This document shows positions 35,537 through 44,490 of a DNA stretch of 64,000 nucleotides, in pieces. The position numbers and the translations under genes were made by a program. This stretch comes from Alcaligenaceae bacterium (lineage in GTDB: Bacteria; Pseudomonadota; Gammaproteobacteria; Burkholderiales; Burkholderiaceae_B): NCBI GenBank assembly GCA_029265795.1, contig JAJUGV010000001.1:62001-126000 (forward strand). The letters run 5' to 3'. Within the stretch, counting starts at the first letter, position 1. Each line of letters begins with the position of its first letter. Under the pieces are notes generated by a model that ran no database searches, was not told the DNA's origin, and was given only the letters and a program-made list of their open reading frames with translations.

Positions 35537-36910
35537 ATGACAGATTCCACCAAAACTCAGCAAGATACTATCGCCACGTTTACTGATTTCGGGCTGCACC
35601 CCAGCCTGCTGCAAGCTGTTGCCGACACGGGCTACACCACACCTACACCCATCCAGGCTGCGGCGATTCCGTTGGTGCTGGATGGCCGAGACGTCATGGG
35701 GGCCGCCCAGACCGGTACGGGCAAGACGGCGGCGTTTACGCTGCCCATTTTGCATCGGCTGATGCCTCTGGCGAACACCAGTGCGTCACCCGCCAGGCAT
35801 CCCGTACGCGCGCTAATTTTGGCGCCCACCCGCGAACTTGCCGACCAGGTGCACGAAAGTGTGGTTGCGTATAGTAAACACACGCCCCTGAGATCCTGTG
35901 TGGTGTTCGGCGGGGTTGATATCGGGCCGCAGCGCGATGCCTTGCGCCGTGGTTGCGAAGTTCTTGTTGCTACGCCGGGCCGCTTGCTCGATCACGTTGA
36001 ACAGAAGAACGTCAACCTGAGCCAGGTCGGTATCTTCGTTCTCGACGAAGCTGACCGCATGCTGGACATGGGCTTTCTGCCTGACTTAGACCGCATTGTT
36101 CGGCTTTTGCCGGTGCGTCGGCAGGGGTTGCTGTTTTCCGCCACGTTCAGCAACGACATACGCAAGCTTGCCCGCAGTTACCTGAACGACCCGGCTGAGG
36201 TTGAAGTCGCGGCCCGCAATGCAACGGCTGATACCGTCAGCCAGGTGGTGTATCACTTGGCACCTGCAGATAAGCGCGCAGCGGTGGTGCAACTGGTCAA
36301 GTCGCGCGGTTTGCGACAGGTCATTGTTTTTTCCAACACTAAGATCGGCTGCAGCCGATTGGCACGTGAACTGATTCGCGACGGCGTCACTGCTGAATCC
36401 ATTCATGGTGACAAAAGCCAGGGCGACCGCATGAAGGCACTCGAGGCATTCAAGGCGGGCGAACTCGAAGTGCTGGTCGCAACCGATGTAGCGGCCCGTG
36501 GTCTGGATGTTGCCGGTGTGCCTTGCGTGATCAACTACGATCTGCCGCACAATGCCGAAGACTATGTGCACCGGATCGGTCGCACCGGGCGTGCCGGCGC
36601 CAGCGGCGAAGCAATCAGTTTCTATACCACTGAAGAAGAGCGGCTGCTGGCCGATATCGAAAAACTTATCCGCCGTAAGCTACCGCGTGGTGAGATCAAC
36701 CTGCCTCCCAAGGCGCGTCGCCCCCGTTCAGCCCAAGGGCGTGGAAGCGGGTATTCCAACGCACAACCGCAGCAACCGGTGGATGATTTCTTCTACAAAC
36801 CCTATGTGCCCTCCAGCACGGCGCCGCAGCCGTCGCAGACCTCATCGGCATCTGAGGGCAACCGCGACGCCGAGCGTCGCCGCTCAGTAGGCGTATTGCT
36901 GGGCGGGTGA
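35537..36910 (+). CDS. rhlE: DEAD-box RNA helicase, RhlE type
   Basis: 457-residue RNA helicase for ribosome assembly or RNA turnover. The Q motif is GYTTPTPIQAAAIP, Walker A AAQTGTGKTAAFTLP near residue 58, DEAD in VLDEADRMLDMGF near 172, SAT in LFSATFS and motif VI HRIGRTGRAG near 345. The C-terminal tail (RRPRSAQGRGSGYSNAQPQQ onward) is low-complexity and basic, as in RhlE. The gene is monocistronic and convergent with the thioredoxin-like gene, 5 bases apart. Confidence 0.92.
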   Translation: MTDSTKTQQDTIATFTDFGLHPSLLQAVADTGYTTPTPIQAAAIPLVLDGRDVMGAAQTGTGKTAAFTLPILHRLMPLANTSASPARHPVRALILAPTRELADQVHESVVAYSKHTPLRSCVVFGGVDIGPQRDALRRGCEVLVATPGRLLDHVEQKNVNLSQVGIFVLDEADRMLDMGFLPDLDRIVRLLPVRRQGLLFSATFSNDIRKLARSYLNDPAEVEVAARNATADTVSQVVYHLAPADKRAAVVQLVKSRGLRQVIVFSNTKIGCSRLARELIRDGVTAESIHGDKSQGDRMKALEAFKAGELEVLVATDVAARGLDVAGVPCVINYDLPHNAEDYVHRIGRTGRAGASGEAISFYTTEEERLLADIEKLIRRKLPRGEINLPPKARRPRSAQGRGSGYSNAQPQQPVDDFFYKPYVPSSTAPQPSQTSSASEGNRDAERRRSVGVLLGG

Positions 36911-36915
36911 TTCCC

Positions 36916-37290
36916 CTATACGAGTTCTCTTAACGGCCCAGGGCCTTGTTGCGTGGCGGCTTGCCCCGCATCCAGGCTCTCAAGCAAGCGTTCTAAGTGT
37001 TCGGGGTAGGGCAGCATCGCACCAAAGAATAGATTGCCGGTGGGTGACTGAACCAACAGAGTCGGGAAGTTTTCCACTTCTTCGTCATTCAGCAGCGCTT
37101 CGTTCTCTTCGATGTCGATCCAGACAAACACATGCGCAGGGTGGTGAGCCGCGAGCGCTTCAAAGCCTGGGCGATACGTACCGCAGGTGTCACACCAGGC
37201 AGCGCAGTAGCAGGCGACTACCAGCCCCGTGTGAGTAGCCAGCCGCTCGGCCAATGCCGGCAAGTCAGCTTGAGCGTCAAAGAAATTCAT
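36916..37290 (-). CDS. Thioredoxin-like protein with CxxC
   Basis: 124-residue cytosolic thioredoxin-fold protein. The redox motif is AAWCDTCGTYRPGF (Cys near residues 33 and 36), and the cis-proline is in NFPTLLVQSPTG near 80. The WCDTC sequence differs from WCGPC of classical thioredoxin. There is no signal peptide from ATG 37290; an upstream in-frame start at 37344 would overlap the promoter of the divergent gene. Confidence 0.85.
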   Translation of the reverse strand: MNFFDAQADLPALAERLATHTGLVVACYCAAWCDTCGTYRPGFEALAAHHPAHVFVWIDIEENEALLNDEEVENFPTLLVQSPTGNLFFGAMLPYPEHLERLLESLDAGQAATQQGPGPLRELV

Positions 37291-37406
37291 TGTGTCGTTC
37301 CGTGCTCCCCAGAATCTGGCACCGGCAGCAATTCCTGCCTTCAAGGGGAGGCCAGAGGCGGGATAAAGGCGATATCATACCTGCTCAGCCATACGGTAGA
37401 ACGCTC

Positions 37407-38198
37407 ATGAATGAGTATCAAATAGTCGTGCACGATGACGCGAAACGGCCCGCAGGCCTGGCCGCGGTGACGCTTGCCTTCAAGCGCGCCCTGGTTTCGC
37501 AACTGCATCCCAAGATGTTGATGGCCGTGCTGCTGCCATTCATTATCGCTCTTCTGGGCGCCATTGTTCTGTTGTCGTTATTCTGGACACCGCTTACCGA
37601 ATGGTTGAACACCCAATCGGCTGACTGGGGGGTGGTCAATACGATCGACGGCTGGTTGCTGGCGATCGGCTTGTTTTCCATCAAGTTATATCTCATCCCC
37701 TTGCTGGCGGCGGGTATTCTGCTTCCCATGTCGGGCATACTAGGCCTCATTATTGCCGCCGTTTTCATCATGCCTATTGTGTTGGGGCATGTGAACAAAA
37801 CTCATTACCCAGGCGTAGAGCGCAAAGGGCAGAACGCCACTGTGGTCAGTGCGTGGAACGCCGCCTGGGTAGGCGGCCTGTTCGTGGTGGGCTGGCTCGT
37901 CACCATGCCGTTATGGCTGTTTCCTCCATTTGCGGTCCTGCTTCCTATCTTCTGGTGGGCGTTTGCCATTACCCGCATGTTGCGCGTGGACGCCGTGGTG
38001 GAACACGCCAGCACGCAGGAGCGCCGTTTTCTCTGGCAACGCCATAATCGCCAATGGTGGCTGATAGGCAGTTGCCTGGCGCTTATTAATCTGTTGCCGC
38101 CGGCCTGGCTTATCATGCCGGTGTTCTCTTCGTTGGTATTTGCTCACTTCGGGCTGGAGGCCCTGCGTCAGCATCGTCTTTCGGAAACTTCGCAATGA
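37407..38198 (+). CDS. EI24-domain (CysZ-like) membrane protein
   Basis: 263-residue inner-membrane protein with long hydrophobic helices (MLMAVLLPFIIALLGAIVLL, SAWNAAWVGGLFVVGWLVTM). The pattern fits the EI24/CysZ family; CysZ transports sulfate in E. coli, but members in this group are not proven transporters. Its stop overlaps the next start by four bases (ATGA), coupling it to the CinA-like gene. Confidence 0.8.
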   Translation: MNEYQIVVHDDAKRPAGLAAVTLAFKRALVSQLHPKMLMAVLLPFIIALLGAIVLLSLFWTPLTEWLNTQSADWGVVNTIDGWLLAIGLFSIKLYLIPLLAAGILLPMSGILGLIIAAVFIMPIVLGHVNKTHYPGVERKGQNATVVSAWNAAWVGGLFVVGWLVTMPLWLFPPFAVLLPIFWWAFAITRMLRVDAVVEHASTQERRFLWQRHNRQWWLIGSCLALINLLPPAWLIMPVFSSLVFAHFGLEALRQHRLSETSQ

Positions 38199-38986
38199 CA
38201 CAACACCTGCCCAAGATCCGGCTCATACTCATAGGCGACGAAATCTTGTCCGGCAGGCGACAAGATAAACACATGCCTCAGCTGATCAAACTGCTTGCTC
38301 AGCGGGGAATGCAGTTGAATGCTGTCGAGATCGTCTCGGATAGTCAGGATGAAATCACCGCCGTGCTGAAGCGCAGTTTTGCCACCGGCGACATTGTGTT
38401 CTGTTGTGGCGGCATCGGCGCGACACCCGACGACCGCACACGGCAGGCGGCTGCCGAGGCCCTTGGGCTGGATCTTGTCCTGCATCCGGAAGCAGAGCGT
38501 CTGATCACGGAACGTTGCGCCGACAACGAACGCGAGGGTCGGGGCAGCGGCGACATGTCGTTGCCCGAGAATCAACAGCGGCTGCAGATGGGCGTCTTTC
38601 CCGCGGGCAGCGACATTGTTCCGAATCCCTATAACAAGATTCCCGGCTTTTTCATTCGTGATCACACCTTCATGCCTGGCTTCCCGGTCATGGCGTGGCC
38701 CATGATGGAATGGACGCTCGATCACCGTTACTCCTCGCTGCATCATCAGTTGGAACGCGTAGAGCATTCCTTCATCGTGTTCGAAATGCCGGAGTCTCGC
38801 ATCACCCCTGCTCTGGAAGAGCTTGAAAAACGGTGGCCGGGCGTGCGGGCCTTTAGTCTTCCCAGTATGGGTACTGGGCGGCCACATATCGATCTTGGGG
38901 TGAAAGGCGAGCCCGCCGCTGCGGCGCAGGCGCTTAATTTTCTGCGTGAAGAGGTGCTGCGTTTAGGAGGCGAGTTGACTCCCTGA
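38195..38986 (+). CDS. CinA N-terminal-like molybdopterin-binding domain protein
   Basis: 263-residue protein with the MoaB/MogA-like fold of competence/damage-inducible CinA. Marks are IRLILIGDEILSGRRQDKH, FCCGGIGATPDDRTRQAAAE and FFIRDHTFMPGFPVMAWPM. The C-terminal CinA amidase (nicotinamide-nucleotide deamidase) domain is absent; CinA-N alone is reported as an ADP-ribose pyrophosphatase-type module. It is coupled to the EI24 gene. Confidence 0.88.
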   Translation: MTQHLPKIRLILIGDEILSGRRQDKHMPQLIKLLAQRGMQLNAVEIVSDSQDEITAVLKRSFATGDIVFCCGGIGATPDDRTRQAAAEALGLDLVLHPEAERLITERCADNEREGRGSGDMSLPENQQRLQMGVFPAGSDIVPNPYNKIPGFFIRDHTFMPGFPVMAWPMMEWTLDHRYSSLHHQLERVEHSFIVFEMPESRITPALEELEKRWPGVRAFSLPSMGTGRPHIDLGVKGEPAAAAQALNFLREEVLRLGGELTP

Positions 38987-39084
38987 CGCGGGGCGCGGCG
39001 CCGACAGGGGCAGACAATCCTTCCCGACTCGTGTATATTTCACTAGACGAAAAATGTTGCGTTGCATCATAGCGGCTCAAAATC

Positions 39085-39912
39085 ATGACCTCTGTTCGCA
39101 GTGAATCTCTCGCCCCCACAGACACACGCCCACCCTATCAAGTCAGCGGCGTACAGGTTTCCATTCAGGTGTTGGAACGCGCCATGCGCCTGCTCGATGT
39201 GCTTGCTATGCATGCAGAGCCTGTGGCGCTCAAGGAACTGGCGGCCGCGACGGGTCTGCACACTTCCACCACCCACCGCATTTTGAATGACCTGGTAGTG
39301 GGGCGTTATGTAGATCGTGTGGATAGCGGCATGTATCGCCTGGGTATGCGATTGCTCGAACTGGGCTCCTTGGTCAAACGACGACTGAATGTGCGCGAAG
39401 TTGCGATGGAGCCCATGCGTGACTTGCACCGGGTCACCGGCCAGACAGTCAACCTGTCATTGCAGCAAGGCGACGAAATCGTTTATATCGAACGTGCTTG
39501 GTCTGAGACTTCGGGTATGCAGGTCGTGCGCGCTATCGGGGGCCATGCACCCTTGCACCTGACCTCGACGGGCAAGTTGTTTTTGTCCGTGGCCGAGCCG
39601 CGCCATGTGCGTGCTTATTCCTTACGTACCGGGTTGGCTGGTACCACGCGCAATAGCATTACGGATCTCGAACGCCTGGAGCGCGAGCTCGCATTGGTAA
39701 GGCGCCACGGTTATGCGCGAGACAACGAAGAGCTTGAGCTCGGCGTGCGCTGCATTGCCGCCGGTATTTACGATGACACCGGCAAACTGCTGGCGGGGCT
39801 GTCGCTGTCAGCACCTGCCGACAGGTTAAGAGACGAGTGGATACCGCTGTTGCAGCAGGCGGCGGGGCGAATCTCCGAAGCCCTGGGATACGAGCCGCCT
39901 GCATTGACTTAA
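39085..39912 (+). CDS. IclR-family transcriptional regulator
   Basis: 275-residue regulator. The N-terminal winged helix is at about 27-90 (QVLERAMRLLDVLAMHAEPV, ALKELAAATGLHTSTTHRIL). The C-terminal ligand domain has GGHAPLHLTSTGKLFLS and NEELELGVRCIAAGIYD. IclR proteins usually control aromatic or small organic acid catabolism. It is convergent with the Bug-protein gene, which may be a target, but no binding site was identified. Confidence 0.93.
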   Translation: MTSVRSESLAPTDTRPPYQVSGVQVSIQVLERAMRLLDVLAMHAEPVALKELAAATGLHTSTTHRILNDLVVGRYVDRVDSGMYRLGMRLLELGSLVKRRLNVREVAMEPMRDLHRVTGQTVNLSLQQGDEIVYIERAWSETSGMQVVRAIGGHAPLHLTSTGKLFLSVAEPRHVRAYSLRTGLAGTTRNSITDLERLERELALVRRHGYARDNEELELGVRCIAAGIYDDTGKLLAGLSLSAPADRLRDEWIPLLQQAAGRISEALGYEPPALT

Positions 39913-39934
39913 CGAGGCAGGCCCGCCTGCCTCG
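39913..39934. terminator. Palindrome between convergent iclR-type and Bug genes
   Basis: CGAGGCAGGC (39913-39922) and GCCTGCCTCG (39925-39934) are perfect 10-bp arms separated by two bases. It is placed just after the regulator stop and likely folds as a terminator hairpin from either side. The T run is weak. Confidence 0.6.
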
Positions 39935-39946
39935 CTGACGCCTTTC

Positions 39947-40918
39947 TTACTGAGGTTCCACACCTGCTTGCTTAAAGAGCTCGGCCCACTGGGGTACTTG
40001 CTGATCGACATGGGCGCGCAGGGCATCCGGGTTCGCCCGATCCGGAAGAAGCTGAGCGCCCAGGCCGGCCATGCGCTCTTGGAAGGCTTTATCAGCCAAG
40101 CCGGCTTGCAGTGCTTTTTGAAGTTTGTCCAGTGCGTCTTGAGGCGTACCCTTCGGGGCCCACAGGCCATGCCAGATACCGATTTCAAAGCCGTCGTAAC
40201 CGGATTCCTGCATAGTGGGAAGGTCGGGCAGGGTCGGCACACGTTCCTTGCTGGTGACGGCATAGGCCTTTACGGTACCTGCTTGGATGTGTGTTGAGGT
40301 GTTGGTGGTTTGGTCGCACAGGATATCGACCTGTTTGCCCAGCAGATCGTTAATGGCAGGCGCCGTACCCTTATACGGAATGGTCAAGAGATCTACTCCG
40401 ATGGCTCGGGAGAACATGGTGCCGCAAAGATGGCTGGCCGCACCGATGCCGGCATTGGCTAACGAAACTTTGTCTGGGTTGGCCTTAACGTATTCCACCA
40501 GTTCCTGAATGGAGTCTGCGGGAAAGTCTGACCGGGCAATGATGGTCATGGGAACATCGAGCACCATGCCTATGGGTTCGAAGCTGTCAGACGAATAGCC
40601 TGGGTTCTTGTACAGGGACTGCGCGGTTGAGAAACCTATGTGCATCAGCAGCATGGTGTAGCCGTCGGGCTTGGAGCGCGCGACATGGCTGACACCGATG
40701 GTGCCGCCGGCACCCCCTTTGTTTTCGACAAGAATTGTTTGACCCAACGTGGGTCGCATGGCTTCCGCCAGAGAGCGCGCCACGGTGTCGGTCGGGCCTC
40801 CGGCTGAGAACGGTACCACCATGCTGACTGCGCGTTCGGGATATTGCGCAGCAGCCGTTCCCAATAAGGCCGTGCCCAGAACAAGGGCGGTGGTGAGCTT
40901 CAGGGCAGGATTTTTCAT
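39947..40918 (-). CDS. Bug-family (tripartite tricarboxylate transporter) substrate-binding protein
   Basis: 323-residue periplasmic binding protein. The signal peptide is in the first 25 residues (LKLTTALVLGTALLGTAAAQ). The Bug core starts YPERAVSMVVPFSAGGPTDTVAR, then GGAGGTIGVSHVARSKPDGYT and IPYKGTAPAINDLLG. This family is greatly expanded in Bordetella and relatives and usually binds carboxylates. No TctA/TctB membrane subunits are nearby. ATG 40918 begins directly with the signal peptide. Confidence 0.93.
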   Translation of the reverse strand: MKNPALKLTTALVLGTALLGTAAAQYPERAVSMVVPFSAGGPTDTVARSLAEAMRPTLGQTILVENKGGAGGTIGVSHVARSKPDGYTMLLMHIGFSTAQSLYKNPGYSSDSFEPIGMVLDVPMTIIARSDFPADSIQELVEYVKANPDKVSLANAGIGAASHLCGTMFSRAIGVDLLTIPYKGTAPAINDLLGKQVDILCDQTTNTSTHIQAGTVKAYAVTSKERVPTLPDLPTMQESGYDGFEIGIWHGLWAPKGTPQDALDKLQKALQAGLADKAFQERMAGLGAQLLPDRANPDALRAHVDQQVPQWAELFKQAGVEPQ

Positions 40919-41133
40919 ACTTGGCTTTGTTTCCTGAATTGAGCGTTGGTGCATTTCCGGCAGTGCGAATGTCATGGCTGGCCCTTGATGGCCTTGTGGC
41001 CAAGGGGAGTTGTCGTGTCTCGCGACCCTCCTCGTTCGACGGATGCTACGGCAAAAGGCGCATGCCAGGTCCCGGGGAAAACCCGAAAAAAAAGCGCGCT
41101 AGTACGAATGCTTGTAGGGTGCGCATCAAATGC

Positions 41134-41142
41134 TGCAACGCA
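41134..41142 (+). promoter_or_regulatory. TGC-N3-GCA palindrome upstream of the phasin promoter
   Basis: TGCAACGCA followed by ATA, ending 9 bases before the -35 box. It resembles the TGC-rich operators described for PhaR, the polyhydroxyalkanoate regulator (inference). Confidence 0.45.
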
Positions 41143-41151
41143 ATATTTTTC

Positions 41152-41179
41152 TTGACGGCATTCAATTATTAGGTAAAAT
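41152..41179 (+). promoter_or_regulatory. Phasin gene promoter
   Basis: TTGACG (41152-41157), 16-base spacer, TAAAAT (41174-41179). Both boxes are close to consensus. The preceding stretch from 40919, part of a 333-base gene-free gap, shows only this promoter and the flanking palindromes. Confidence 0.75.
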
Positions 41180-41187
41180 ATGTTTTG

Positions 41188-41196
41188 TGCGGTGCA
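41188..41196 (+). promoter_or_regulatory. TGC-N3-GCA palindrome at the phasin transcription start
   Basis: TGCGGTGCA followed by ACA, lying across the expected start of transcription. Together with the copy at 41134 it reads TGCRRYGCAAYA, as expected for a repressor that blocks the promoter until polymer granules form. Confidence 0.45.
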
Positions 41197-41251
41197 ACAA
41201 GAGTGCCGCGTAAGGGTGTATGCCCACAGTCTTCAGGTAAAAGGAACTCAC

Positions 41252-41845
41252 ATGAGCGCAGTCCCCCAGCAACTCCTCGTCAACCAGAAAGCTACTGTCG
41301 ATAACTTTCTCGCATTCCAGGAAGCGGTATTCAATGGTTTCGAGAAGTTGGTCGACCTGAACCTCAAAGTTGTACGTGCTTCACTCGACGAAGCTGCACA
41401 GAAGGCGCAAGAAGCGCTGGACGTCAAAGACGTTCAGGAAGCCGTTAGCTTCACCAGCGGTCTGGTGCAGCCCAATACTGACAAAGTCGCTTCTTACGGC
41501 AAGGAAGTCTATGACATCGTCGCCGGTGTACAGACCAGCCTTACTAAGCTGACTGAAGAGCAGATTTCGCAAGTGCAGCGCCAGATGGATGACACCATCG
41601 AGCAGATCGCCAAGAACGCGCCTACAGGCACCGAAGGTGCAGTGGCGCTGATGAAGAGCTCTTTGGCCACGGCCACCAGTGCCTATGAGTCCGCCGCCAA
41701 GGTGGCGCGTCAGGCAAGCGATGCCGCCGAGTCTAATCTTGCTGCTGCTACCAAGGCGACGCTGAAAGCGGCTAGCGATGCTGCTGAAGCCACCAAAACG
41801 GCAACCACTACGCGCGCCCGCCGCGCACCGGCCGCCGAAGCCTAA
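41252..41845 (+). CDS. phaP: Phasin (polyhydroxyalkanoate granule-associated protein)
   Basis: 197-residue amphipathic helical protein of the phasin family that coats PHA granules. The family core is at the N-terminus (QKATVDNFLAFQEAVFNGFE, LVDLNLKVVRASLDEAA). The tail is Ala/Thr/Lys-rich and ends in ATTTRARRAPAAEA. ATG 41252 follows AAGGAA. A strong own promoter and terminator fit a highly expressed structural protein. Confidence 0.9.
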   Translation: MSAVPQQLLVNQKATVDNFLAFQEAVFNGFEKLVDLNLKVVRASLDEAAQKAQEALDVKDVQEAVSFTSGLVQPNTDKVASYGKEVYDIVAGVQTSLTKLTEEQISQVQRQMDDTIEQIAKNAPTGTEGAVALMKSSLATATSAYESAAKVARQASDAAESNLAAATKATLKAASDAAEATKTATTTRARRAPAAEA

Positions 41846-41890
41846 GAATCGCAATATCGCAGACGCCGGCTTAAGCCGGCACACGCACTT

Positions 41891-41935
41891 GCCCTGATAC
41901 CGTCAGATATTTTCGGTGTCAGGGCTTTTCTTTTT
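41891..41935 (+). terminator. Rho-independent terminator after the phasin gene
   Basis: GCCCTGATACCG (41891-41902) pairs with CGGTGTCAGGGC (41914-41925), one G-T pair, followed by TTTTCTTTTT. It is convergent with pyrD, which ends 13 bases further on. Confidence 0.9.
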
Positions 41936-41947
41936 ACGGCGACCCGA

Positions 41948-42982
41948 TCAGATCGCTCGTACACATTCGCCGATCAAGGCCGGCCCGCGATAGATGAGGC
42001 CGGTATAGAGTTGTACGGCGTCGGCACCGGCTTCGATTTTCTCCCGCGCATGTACCCCCGATTCGATACCCCCCACACCGATTATGGCCGTCTGGGTGCC
42101 GAGGCGTTCGCGCAGGCGGCGAATGACGGCCAGCGACAGCTCGTGCACCGGCGGCCCAGATAAGCCGCCTGCCTCTTCTGCATGCGGAAGGCCCTGCACT
42201 TTGCTTCGCTCGAGTGTCGTGTTGGTGGCAATCACCCCATCCATACTGTGTCGCGGCAACAGCTCGGCGATGGCGTCAACCTGCTCGGTCGTAAGGTCGG
42301 GTGCAATCTTCACCACCAGGGGTACCCGCCTTCCATATTGATCTGCGAGTGCCTGGCGACGTGCGTCTAGCGCTTGTAAAAGCGTGCCGAGCTCATCCCC
42401 GCCTTGCAGCTTGCGAAGGTTGGCCGTATTGGGCGAGGAAATATTGACCGTGACGTAGTCGGCATAAGGGTAGACCCCGTCAAGACAGGTCAGGTAGTCG
42501 TCGACCGCGTTCTCCATGGGAGTTGTCGCATTCTTCCCAATGTTCAAGCCTAGAATCCCACCTTCCTGGCGAAACCGGCTGCGCCGCACATTGGACAGAA
42601 ACGCTTCCAGTCCTTCGTTGTTGAAGCCCAAGCGGTTGATGAGTGCCTGAGCACGTGGAAGTCTGAAAAGACGGGGTTTCGGGTTGCCGTCCTGCGGGCG
42701 GGGCGTGACTGTGCCCACCTCGACAAAGCCGAACCCTAATGCCGCCAGGGCGTCGATGTGTGCGCCGTTTTTATCTAGGCCGGCAGCCAGTCCGACCGGA
42801 TTGCGCAGCTGCAAACCCATCACCGTTCGTGGCCGAACAGGCGGGGCTGGGAACAGCCTCCGCAAATGGCGGCAGTCGTAAACCTGCTGCAGGCGACGCA
42901 GAGTCAGTTCGTGGGCGGTTTCAGCATCAAGCGAAAACAAGGCGGCCCGGGCCAATGGGTAGGCGTGGAAAAACAGCGACAT
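41948..42982 (-). CDS. pyrD: Dihydroorotate dehydrogenase (quinone), class 2
   Basis: 344-residue membrane-associated FMN enzyme of pyrimidine synthesis. The N-terminal amphipathic quinone-binding extension ([20 protein letters not shown]) is typical of class 2. [27 protein letters not shown] with the catalytic Ser region, and [20 protein letters not shown] complete the barrel. It is followed upstream by bpt on the same strand, 7 bases away. Confidence 0.95.
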   Translation of the reverse strand: MSLFFHAYPLARAALFSLDAETAHELTLRRLQQVYDCRHLRRLFPAPPVRPRTVMGLQLRNPVGLAAGLDKNGAHIDALAALGFGFVEVGTVTPRPQDGNPKPRLFRLPRAQALINRLGFNNEGLEAFLSNVRRSRFRQEGGILGLNIGKNATTPMENAVDDYLTCLDGVYPYADYVTVNISSPNTANLRKLQGGDELGTLLQALDARRQALADQYGRRVPLVVKIAPDLTTEQVDAIAELLPRHSMDGVIATNTTLERSKVQGLPHAEEAGGLSGPPVHELSLAVIRRLRERLGTQTAIIGVGGIESGVHAREKIEAGADAVQLYTGLIYRGPALIGECVRAI

Positions 42983-42989
42983 GGAAAGT

Positions 42990-43715
42990 TCAGGATATAG
43001 GATAGTTCCAGCTGCCGTTACGCAGTAGCTGGTAGGGCTGGAAAGCAGATTTATAGGTCATTTTACGGCTTTCCTCTATCCAGTATCCCAGATAGAGCCA
43101 TGGCAGACCGGCCTGACGGCATTGTTCGATCTGCCAAAGTATTGACCACGTGCCCAGGCTGCCGGGGGCTTCCGGCTCGAAAAAGGTATAGACCGCCGAC
43201 AACCCGTCCTGCAGCACGTCGATCACAGAAACAATGCAAAGATCGCCGTGCGCGTTGCGGAATTCGGCCAGTCGAGTATTGACCCGGCTGGTCAGCAGAA
43301 ACTGTTGATACTGGCTCTGCATGTCATCATCCATGCCGGCGCCGGGGTGTCGGTGTAGCTGGTAACGCTGATACAAATCGAAGTGTTCATCATCCCAACG
43401 CAAGCTGGTGATACGCAAAGAGAGTTCCTCTTGGCGGTTCCAGCAACGACGCTGGCTGCGTGTAGGCTGGAAGGCTCTGACATCTACGCGGATGGGAACG
43501 CAGGCGGTGCAGTGGTCGCAATGGGGGCGGTAGGTGAACAGGCCGCTTCGGCGGAAGCCTTTTTGCACCAGTTCGCCGTAAAGATCGTTATCGATCAGGT
43601 GCGTGGGTGCTGCCACCTGTGATCGGGCGGCACGCCCGGCAAGGTAGCTGCACGGATATTCTGCTGTGGTATAGAACTGCAGAGTATGAATGGGGAGTTC
43701 TTGAGGGTCGCTCAT
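42990..43715 (-). CDS. bpt: Aspartate/glutamate leucyltransferase Bpt (ATE1-type)
   Basis: 241-residue aminoacyl-tRNA-protein transferase of the ATE family, which adds Leu to N-terminal Asp or Glu to create ClpS/ClpAP degrons. Cys-containing N-terminal motifs [16 protein letters not shown] and [14 protein letters not shown] and the GNAT-like C-terminal part ([40 protein letters not shown]) are all present. It overlaps aat by four bases, so both N-degron transferases are made together. Confidence 0.92.
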   Translation of the reverse strand: MSDPQELPIHTLQFYTTAEYPCSYLAGRAARSQVAAPTHLIDNDLYGELVQKGFRRSGLFTYRPHCDHCTACVPIRVDVRAFQPTRSQRRCWNRQEELSLRITSLRWDDEHFDLYQRYQLHRHPGAGMDDDMQSQYQQFLLTSRVNTRLAEFRNAHGDLCIVSVIDVLQDGLSAVYTFFEPEAPGSLGTWSILWQIEQCRQAGLPWLYLGYWIEESRKMTYKSAFQPYQLLRNGSWNYPIS

Positions 43716-44482
43716 GTCTCCTCCTTGAGTTGCAGGCCACCGGCGTCCAAGGGAAGCAGGCGACCATCATGAAGCAAGCGCCCGGCCTGCCAGGGCGGAG
43801 CCGGCATTCGGGAAAGTTCGCGCAGCAGGCCGAGGAAATCGCGACGACACATTGTGGCTGCGCCCAGGCTGCCCAAGTGCTGGGTGTCCTGCTGGCAATC
43901 GATGTGCGTTACGCCGTGGCGGGACAGAAACTGCACCAGGTGCGCGAGCGCAATCTTGCTAGCATCTGTCACCCAGGCAAACATGGACTCACCGAAAAAG
44001 ATGCCTCCGATGCTCACGCCATACAACCCGCCTGCCAGCTTGCCGTCCACCCACGTTTCCACACTGTGTACCTGCCCCAATTCGTGCCATTTGCCGTAGG
44101 CTTGAATGATCCGGTCCGAAATCCAGGTGCCCGACTGGGTCGCACGAGGTGCGGCGCAGGCACGGATCACATTCTGAAAAGCCAGGTCGGTGGTGACGAT
44201 CGTTTGCGCATTCGACGTGTTTTCCTGTCGCGCAATTTGGCGTAGTTTCTTGCCGAGTGAGCGCGAAACCTTGAAGTCGTCGCACGCAAGCACCATGCGT
44301 GGGTCGGGGCTCCACCACAAAACGGGATCCCCTTCATTGAACCACGGGAAAACGCCTTTGGAATAGGCTTCTTGCAAACGAGCCACGGACAAATCATTAC
44401 CTGCCGCGACCAGTCCTTCCGGCAGGGCAAAATCCGGGTCGGGGAGGGGAGTATCGGAGTCCAGCCAGATCAGACCGCTCAC
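43712..44482 (-). CDS. aat: Leucyl/phenylalanyl-tRNA-protein transferase
   Basis: 256-residue transferase that adds Leu or Phe to N-terminal Lys or Arg for N-degron proteolysis. Family motifs: [20 protein letters not shown] near residue 40, then [19 protein letters not shown] and [20 protein letters not shown]. It is first in an aat-bpt-pyrD minus-strand run and starts 8 bases after the NUDIX gene. Confidence 0.95.
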   Translation of the reverse strand: MSGLIWLDSDTPLPDPDFALPEGLVAAGNDLSVARLQEAYSKGVFPWFNEGDPVLWWSPDPRMVLACDDFKVSRSLGKKLRQIARQENTSNAQTIVTTDLAFQNVIRACAAPRATQSGTWISDRIIQAYGKWHELGQVHSVETWVDGKLAGGLYGVSIGGIFFGESMFAWVTDASKIALAHLVQFLSRHGVTHIDCQQDTQHLGSLGAATMCRRDFLGLLRELSRMPAPPWQAGRLLHDGRLLPLDAGGLQLKEET

Positions 44483-44490
44483 TTGAACCC

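Noticed and set aside
38974-39012. GC-rich hairpin after the CinA-like gene as a terminator
   Set aside because: The arms (CCCTG/CAGGG) are short with a long imperfect GC-rich interior and no T run, too weak to call.
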